From the NCBI GenBank assembly GCA_946615495.1, contig CAMOHY010000011.1, forward strand, positions 1 to 18,405: a DNA stretch of 18,405 bases, given 5' to 3'. The translations under genes were made by a program, and so were the position numbers. Of this stretch, positions 15,089 to 18,405 are shown piece by piece. Under the pieces are notes generated by a model. That model saw only the letters and a program-made list of their open reading frames with translations. It ran no database searches and had not been told where the DNA came from. Source of the stretch: an uncultured Clostridia bacterium (GTDB lineage Bacteria > Bacillota > Clostridia > Christensenellales > Aristaeellaceae). Positions within the stretch are counted from its first letter, which is position 1; each line of letters begins with the position of its first letter.

Positions 15089-15118
15089 ATTATGTCATGA
15101 ACAAAGGAAGCTTGTCAA
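15089..15118 (-). promoter_or_regulatory. Promoter of the mod-moe-moa operon
   Basis: A sigma-A-type promoter on the - strand: a perfect -35 TTGACA (15118-15113), an 18-nt spacer and -10 CATAAT (15094-15089). Transcription should start near 15080-15084, at the beginning of riboswitch element 1 and about 340 nt before the modA start codon. No other equally good promoter is seen before modA. Confidence 0.8.
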
Positions 15119-15317
15119 GTAATCGGGGCAATTTTATCCCGCCCGGAGGGGCGGCCTTATGCTCAGCCGATGTACTGCGCAAGCGTCAAATCGTGAATAT
15201 TCTCACATTTGCCAGAGCGTCCACAATGCGCACGCCGTTTTTGCGCAGGGCTTGGAATTTGCTTTTGTGGGGATGCGCGCCGGCGGTCCGGCGCCTTCCC
15301 GCCGTCCATCCGCCGCG
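15119..15317. other. Intergenic stretch with a GC hairpin and possible decayed coding remnant
   Basis: This spacer separates the flavoprotein stop (15318) from the mod operon promoter. A 6-bp stem CCGCCC/GGGCGG with a 4-nt loop lies at 15139-15154, without a U-run, so it is at most a weak terminator for the flavoprotein transcript. On the - strand, two frames around 15175-15260 read like one peptide broken by a frameshift (LRKNGVRIVDALAN in one frame, then ENIHDLTLAQYIG and a stop in another). I do not recognise the peptide and could not confirm a gene. Confidence 0.3.
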
Positions 15318-15998
15318 TTATATTCCATTCACGTTTCGGATGTATTCCTCCGCCGGAATCATGGGCTGCTCCAGCGCCGCCACGGTTTCCGGGGAAAGGG
15401 ACAGGGCGGAAGCGTACTCCTCGCCCGCTTTTTGAAAGCGGGCAAGCAGCGGGGCGGCCAAAGCCGCCGCCTCCGGCACGTTCAGCATAGGCGTTTCGGG
15501 AACGCAGACCATATCCAGGTTTCCAAAGCACGTTTTGCACATCAGCTTGAGGCTTTCAAAATTCCCCTCCCAGTGCGGAAAGCCGCAGCCGCAAATCACC
15601 ACCGTGTGGATTTTTGAAAAATCGGCCAGGGCCTCATGCCGTACCGTTCCATCCGCATTTTGCACCATTTTCATCTTCACCAGCGGAATCGTCCGGTCCA
15701 GCACCGCTTTCAGGTGGGAAGGCATGCCGTAGCAGTACAGGGGAAAACTCCAGATAATTACGTCGGCGTTCCGGTACAGGTCCAGAATCGCATTTTGGCC
15801 GTCCTGAATAACGCAGTGGCCATCCATGCGCTTCCAGCACCCAAAGCAGCCCCTGCACGGCGCGATCTTTTGGTCGATCACGTTGACGATATGCACCTCG
15901 TGCGCTCCCTCCCGGTTCAGGCCTTGGAGGAAGGCGTCCGTTAGGCGAAACGTGTCGCTTCGTTTTTTGGGACTTCCATTCAGCACCAGAATTTTCAT
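15318..15998 (-). CDS. NADPH-dependent FMN reductase / iron-sulfur flavoprotein-like protein
   Basis: A 226-residue flavodoxin-fold protein. The N-terminal FMN phosphate loop is LNGSPKKRSDT (6-16). The Cys pattern C48-x2-C51-x2-C54-x7-C62 (CRGCFGCWKRMDGHC) fits the CX2CX2CX4-7C motif of archaeal and clostridial iron-sulfur flavoproteins, so a [4Fe-4S] cluster beside FMN is plausible. The flavin-contacting WSFPLYCYGMPSHLKAVLDR segment follows at about residue 80. It probably transfers electrons in redox or oxygen-stress reactions; partner and substrate are unknown. Start ATG at 15998 with AAAGGAG 7 nt upstream; the longer reading to 16040 lacks an SD. It lies 115 bp after the GNAT gene, co-directional, with no convincing promoter of its own seen in the gap. 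Confidence 0.85.
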   Translation of the reverse strand: MKILVLNGSPKKRSDTFRLTDAFLQGLNREGAHEVHIVNVIDQKIAPCRGCFGCWKRMDGHCVIQDGQNAILDLYRNADVIIWSFPLYCYGMPSHLKAVLDRTIPLVKMKMVQNADGTVRHEALADFSKIHTVVICGCGFPHWEGNFESLKLMCKTCFGNLDMVCVPETPMLNVPEAAALAAPLLARFQKAGEEYASALSLSPETVAALEQPMIPAEEYIRNVNGI

Positions 15999-16113
15999 GT
16001 CTCTTTTCTCCTTTCTTGCTTCTTGCGTGTGTATTCGCAAAGATGAATGAGCGGGAAGGCCGGCGCGGCGTTCAGGTTTTTGTTTGATAATCCATTTTAT
16101 CTACTTCCGTTAT

Positions 16114-16656
16114 TTACTCCCGCGCGTCTGTTTGGGCCGTTTCCCATTCCTTGCGCGTGATGGCGAGAGCATAGAAAACTGTGTTATTGGGGCCGGAGAA
16201 TTCCTTCGCCTTTTTCATGCCGTTGGCCATGGCGGTGCGGAAGGAAGCTTCATTGGTGTGATTCATGTAGGAATACAGCGTGTCAAACGCTGTGTTTTGA
16301 AACGCCCAATCCCGCACGGCCTGGGCCGCTTCCTTGGCAAAGCCTTGCCGCCAGTATTTTTTGTGAATATGATATCCGATTTCCGGCAGCTCTTCCCCAT
16401 CGATATTCTGCATTGTCAGCCCGCAGTCGCCGATGAATTCCCCCGTTTCCTTCAGCACCGCCGCCCACAGGCCAAAGCCGTATTTTGCGTAGTTGTCCAG
16501 GCTCCAATTAATCCACCGCCAGGCGCCTTCTTTGTTGTAAGGCTTGGGATAGTGGGCCATGGTTTCCGGATCGGAAATGATTTCATAAAGCGCGTCAAAA
16601 TCATCGGAAGTGTATTCCCGCAGGAGCAGCCGTTTCGTTTCGATCATGGTTTTCAT
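16114..16656 (-). CDS. GNAT acetyltransferase, RimJ/RimL type
   Basis: A 180-residue acetyl-CoA-dependent N-acetyltransferase. The start IETKRLLLREYTSDDFDALY is typical of the RimJ/RimL branch, and the acetyl-CoA pyrophosphate loop is KYWRQGFAKEAA in motif A (about residues 100-111), preceded by the beta-strand LPEIGYHIHK. Targets in this branch include ribosomal protein N-termini and aminoglycoside-like or amino acid substrates; none can be assigned here. The start is uncertain between M1 (16656) and M4; SD signals are weak for both (a GGGAAG stretch lies too far upstream), so translation may be coupled to the methyltransferase gene, whose stop is 48 bp away. It probably shares that gene's attenuated promoter. 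Confidence 0.87.
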   Translation of the reverse strand: MKTMIETKRLLLREYTSDDFDALYEIISDPETMAHYPKPYNKEGAWRWINWSLDNYAKYGFGLWAAVLKETGEFIGDCGLTMQNIDGEELPEIGYHIHKKYWRQGFAKEAAQAVRDWAFQNTAFDTLYSYMNHTNEASFRTAMANGMKKAKEFSGPNNTVFYALAITRKEWETAQTDARE

Positions 16657-16704
16657 TGCCGGTTCACTTCTTCCCTGCGATAATAATTGCGAATATCCAA
16701 GCCC

Positions 16705-17475
16705 TCAGCCTCCTTGCGGCTTGCGCGCCAAATACAGCGCATAGGTGTCCTGAAATACGATGCGGTTTCCGTTTTCCTTTACCGCCTGCTTTAGCCCTTC
16801 AAAGAACCTGGTCTTATAGGGCTCCGGGATCACCAAATGGTCGCAGTGGGTGCCGGAAAAGGCTGCGTATTCATCGGCGGTGAATACGCGCTGCCCGGCG
16901 AATTCCCGCTTTTCAAAATCGACGAACCCATAATCCACGGCATGGGCGTAATCAAAAGGCGGGTGCATATCCTTGTATTCCGTTTCCGGCCTGAAATCCT
17001 TGGCGTACACCTGCTGAATGCGCTGATACAGGCTTTCATTGGGCGTCCTGTAATCGCTCCTGGTAATCATCATGGCCAGCGTTCCGCCGGGCTTGAGCAA
17101 AGAAAAGGTTTTGGCAAACGCAATTTCTTCCGGAATCCACTGAATCGTGGCGGCGGAATAGATCATATCAAATTGCGCGGCGCCAAAGTCATGGGTGATG
17201 AAATCATCATTCACGATGCTGAAATTGGGAAAACCGCCGTACTTGCGCGTCATCGTCTCCGTCAAATTCCCGCCCAGCTCAATGGCGAGATAATCGCACC
17301 CCGTTCGCAAAACGGGCTCCGTTGCCTGGCCCGTGCCGGGGCCTAATTCCAGCACCTTTTTCTCCGGGCCGATTCCGGCATAAGCAATCAGGCTTGAAAA
17401 CAGCTCGTCACAATACCGGGGCCTGTAGTGGTCGAACTGATCCGGAATCGTATCGAAAATCCTTCTGTAATCCAT
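16705..17475 (-). CDS. Class I SAM-dependent methyltransferase
   Basis: A 256-residue Rossmann-fold methyltransferase. Motif I VLELGPGTGQAT (near residues 41-52), the acidic strand end LAIELGG, the motif IV-like YSAATIQWIP and a post-motif LLKPGGTLAMM fit the UbiE/trans-aconitate-like branch of small-molecule enzymes. It lacks the NPPY/NIPY motif of Erm-type rRNA adenine methylases. The substrate is unknown. Start ATG at 17475, chosen because GGGAGGGG lies 7 nt upstream; seven codons further upstream are in frame but overlap that site. The gene has a long 5' leader (about 190 nt) with a small ORF and a terminator, so its expression is very likely conditional. The GNAT gene follows 48 bp downstream, making a two-gene modification cassette. 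Confidence 0.88.
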   Translation of the reverse strand: MDYRRIFDTIPDQFDHYRPRYCDELFSSLIAYAGIGPEKKVLELGPGTGQATEPVLRTGCDYLAIELGGNLTETMTRKYGGFPNFSIVNDDFITHDFGAAQFDMIYSAATIQWIPEEIAFAKTFSLLKPGGTLAMMITRSDYRTPNESLYQRIQQVYAKDFRPETEYKDMHPPFDYAHAVDYGFVDFEKREFAGQRVFTADEYAAFSGTHCDHLVIPEPYKTRFFEGLKQAVKENGNRIVFQDTYALYLARKPQGG

Positions 17476-17506
17476 GGTTGAACCCCTCCCAGCCAAACAA
17501 AAATAG

Positions 17507-17541
17507 AAAAAACGCCGCTGCTCTATCCAAAGAGAAGCGGC
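17507..17541 (-). terminator. Attenuator terminator in the methyltransferase leader
   Basis: On the - strand GCCGCT-T-CTCT (17541-17531) pairs with AGAG-C-AGCGGC (17524-17514) around TTGGAT, followed by G and six T (17512-17507). It lies between the promoter at 17673-17701 and the methyltransferase start at 17475 and after a small leader ORF, so it would stop transcription before the structural gene unless prevented. Confidence 0.85.
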
Positions 17542-17572
17542 TTGGCCGCATATCCAGAAGCTACGCTTCCCT
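17531..17572 (-). promoter_or_regulatory. Antiterminator pairing of the methyltransferase leader
   Basis: AGGGAAGCG (17572-17564), which holds the last codons of the leader ORF, is complementary over 9 positions (one G-U) to CGCTTCTCT (17539-17531), the left arm of the terminator. Local alternatives are GAAGC-GTA-GCTTC (17569-17557), spanning the leader stop codon, and GCGGC-CAA-GCCGC (17549-17537), which also takes part of the terminator arm. A ribosome at the stop would cover AGGGAAGCG and allow termination; a ribosome stalled earlier would leave it free. The pairings are seen; the mechanism is inferred. Confidence 0.6.
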
Positions 17573-17632
17573 GTTGGACAGATTCGATGCAGAAAATACG
17601 CGGATGGTGTTTATAGCGCCGCCGGTTGTCAC
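17561..17632 (-). CDS. Putative 23-residue leader peptide
   Basis: A short ORF in the 5' leader of the methyltransferase gene, starting with GTG at 17632 and ending with TAG at 17563-17561. AGGA lies 8 nt upstream of the GTG. The peptide begins MTTGGAINTIRV and ends FSASNLSNREA. It starts about 35 nt after the predicted transcription start, and its last codons form one strand of the antiterminator described at 17531-17572. It has no run of a single amino acid of the kind found in amino acid operon attenuators, which favours stalling by a ribosome-targeting drug or by the peptide itself. I do not recognise the peptide with certainty. Confidence 0.6.
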   Translation of the reverse strand: MTTGGAINTIRVFSASNLSNREA

Positions 17633-17672
17633 GGCCTGCTTCCTGTAAAAAATTTCTTTCCGGAATGCGTTC

Positions 17673-17701
17673 ACTATACTATAAAAAGGCTTCCCCGTCA
17701 A
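17673..17701 (-). promoter_or_regulatory. Promoter of the methyltransferase-acetyltransferase unit
   Basis: On the - strand: -35 TTGACG (17701-17696), a 17-nt spacer and -10 TATAGT (17678-17673), each one base from consensus. The predicted start near 17666 gives a leader of about 190 nt before the methyltransferase ATG, containing the small ORF and terminator. Confidence 0.8.
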
Positions 17702-17707
17702 GGCTTT

Positions 17708-17740
17708 TCCGGCGTATTGGCCTTGAATCCGGCGCATTGG
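17708..17740 (-). repeat. Tandem direct repeats upstream of the -35 box
   Basis: Two copies of the 13-mer CCAATRCGCCGGA (17740-17728 and 17720-17708, - strand; one mismatch) are spaced 20 bp start to start, about two helical turns, and end 6 bp before the -35. This is the geometry of a site for an activator that binds the same face of the DNA as two subunits. The binding protein is unknown. Confidence 0.6.
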
Positions 17741-17746
17741 AGATGT

Positions 17747-17784
17747 AAAAAAACAAGCCCGGCTTTCAATTTTCCTTGCCGGGC
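17747..17784 (-). terminator. Terminator-like hairpin with no obvious gene behind it
   Basis: On the - strand GCCCGGC (17784-17778) pairs with GCCGGGC (17763-17757), followed by TTG and seven T (17753-17747). It has the form of an intrinsic terminator, but the only sequence upstream on this strand is antisense to the membrane protein gene at 17886. It may block antisense transcription from entering the attenuated promoter region, or be left from a lost gene. Confidence 0.6.
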
Positions 17785-17806
17785 GTTCCAAACAAAATCA
17801 ACAGGA

Positions 17807-17835
17807 TTGTCAAAACGCAAATATTATGGTAAAAT
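17807..17835 (+). promoter_or_regulatory. Promoter of the membrane protein gene
   Basis: -35 TTGTCA (17807-17812), a 17-nt spacer and -10 TAAAAT (17830-17835), both close to the sigma-A consensus, about 50 nt before the ATG at 17886. It is divergent from the methyltransferase promoter, with the direct repeats and the orphan terminator between them. Confidence 0.75.
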
Positions 17836-17885
17836 ATCGTGGATTTATGCAGCTGCCTATTACTCACCGCAAGGGACGTGACGAT

Positions 17886-18405
17886 ATGAAAAAGAGCCTG
17901 ATGATCCTGGGAAATATTCTCATCATTCTGGCAATCCTGGCCTTTGTTACGCTTTATGTCGGCAGCGAACGGCAAAGATTGATTTCCTCCAAAACAGAAG
18001 CGTTTGAAAATATGACGGTGGCCATGGAAAGCGTGACCACCAACTATCTTGTGGGCGAGCAGCAGGTTTGCGGCAGCTGGGCCAATTATATCAACGCCAG
18101 CCGCATGACCGCCCAAGAGGCAATTTCGTTCGTGCGGGAATCGATCAGCGCCCCGGACGTTTCGGCTCACATCCTGTTTATTGAGGATGGCGGGCTTTCC
18201 GGGCTTTCCACCGCCCCCAAGGCAGGCAGTGAGGATGATTATTCCGTTTCCTATAAAAATATCAGCATTTTTGACGACGGCTTTGGCGAGTTTCTGAAGG
18301 GAAACAACACGGTCAACGTGACCCGCGCTTACACGAACCCCGTGAACGCCATCCAATCCATTGCCTTCTGCTGCCCCATTACGCTTTTGGATGAGCAGGC
18401 CGGCG
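17886..18405 (+). CDS. N-terminal part of a membrane-anchored sensor-like protein, cut by the window end
   Basis: The open frame runs from ATG at 17886 to the edge: 173 codons with no stop. AAGGGA lies 9 nt before the ATG. Residues about 5-25 (LMILGNILIILAILAFVTLY) form one strong transmembrane helix behind a short MKKS cytoplasmic end, followed by a polar region that should be extracytoplasmic. That region has an alpha-helical start (VGSERQRLISSKTEAFENM), then a mixed stretch with ISAPDVSAHILFIEDG and NVTRAYTNPV. One N-terminal helix plus an outside domain is typical of diguanylate cyclases and histidine kinases in Clostridia, whose catalytic domains would lie downstream beyond the window. 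No output domain is visible, so the sensor call is an inference from architecture only. Confidence 0.65.
   Translation, partial: MKKSLMILGNILIILAILAFVTLYVGSERQRLISSKTEAFENMTVAMESVTTNYLVGEQQVCGSWANYINASRMTAQEAISFVRESISAPDVSAHILFIEDGGLSGLSTAPKAGSEDDYSVSYKNISIFDDGFGEFLKGNNTVNVTRAYTNPVNAIQSIAFCCPITLLDEQAG

Noticed and set aside
16705..17475. Erm-type rRNA methyltransferase, suggested by the leader-peptide attenuator
   Set aside because: The catalytic NIPY/NPPY-type motif of adenine-N6 methylases is missing; the sequence fits a small-molecule class I methyltransferase.
17475..17666. T-box or SAM riboswitch in the methyltransferase leader
   Set aside because: No T-box sequence or SAM-aptamer core was found; the leader is accounted for by the small ORF and hairpins.
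17766..18356. - strand ORF opposite the membrane protein gene, ending in the orphan terminator
   Set aside because: The terminator made it tempting, but the + strand frame has a proper promoter, SD and transmembrane helix, while the antisense translation has no recognisable domain and no SD.

Overview
The window (about 55% GC by eye) most likely comes from an anaerobic member of the Bacillota, probably class Clostridia. The reasons are strong AGGAGG-type ribosome binding sites, a giant 2-hydroxyacyl-CoA dehydratase activase-type protein, an iron-sulfur-flavoprotein-like reductase, RNA-based attenuators and clostridial-style fused molybdenum cofactor genes. This is inference from gene content; no taxonomic marker was compared.

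Left arm (1-5769, + strand): the 3' part of a dnaK-family chaperone gene is followed after 22 bp by a 1402-residue protein. That protein has two activase (BcrAD/BadFG-type) ATPase domains, a central Cys-containing domain and a C-terminal HgdB/BcrC-like dehydratase region. A GC-rich hairpin at 5731-5769 separates this unit from the convergent operon and looks like a bidirectional terminator.

Centre (5774-15118, - strand): one nine-gene operon for molybdate (or tungstate) uptake and cofactor synthesis reads right to left: modA, modB, modC, moeA, a second MPT-binding protein with a C-terminal Cys cluster, moaA, a mobB-moaC fusion, a mogA-moaE-like fusion, and an exported calcineurin-like phosphoesterase. 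Most junctions are 3-18 nt or overlap. The operon has a strong sigma-A-type promoter (15089-15118). Its roughly 340-nt leader carries two related structured elements that look like Moco/Tuco riboswitch aptamers, one about 120 nt and one about 65 nt. Two terminator-like hairpins lie between them, and an anti-SD strand able to mask the modA SD and start codon lies after the second. This would tie transport and synthesis to the level of finished cofactor.

Right arm (15318-17701, - strand): a flavoprotein with a Cys cluster, a RimJ/RimL-type GNAT acetyltransferase and a class I SAM methyltransferase. The methyltransferase is preceded by its own promoter, tandem direct repeats upstream of the -35, a 23-codon leader ORF and an intrinsic terminator with a competing antiterminator. 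This is the layout of ribosome-mediated, often antibiotic-inducible, attenuation.

Right edge (17807-18405, + strand): a promoter and the first 173 codons of a membrane-anchored protein with an extracytoplasmic region. It is probably a sensor or signalling protein whose output domain lies outside the window.

The best candidates for new biology are the tandem aptamer leader of the mod-moe-moa operon and the leader-peptide attenuator in front of the methyltransferase/acetyltransferase pair. No tRNA, rRNA, CRISPR array or insertion sequence was recognised.
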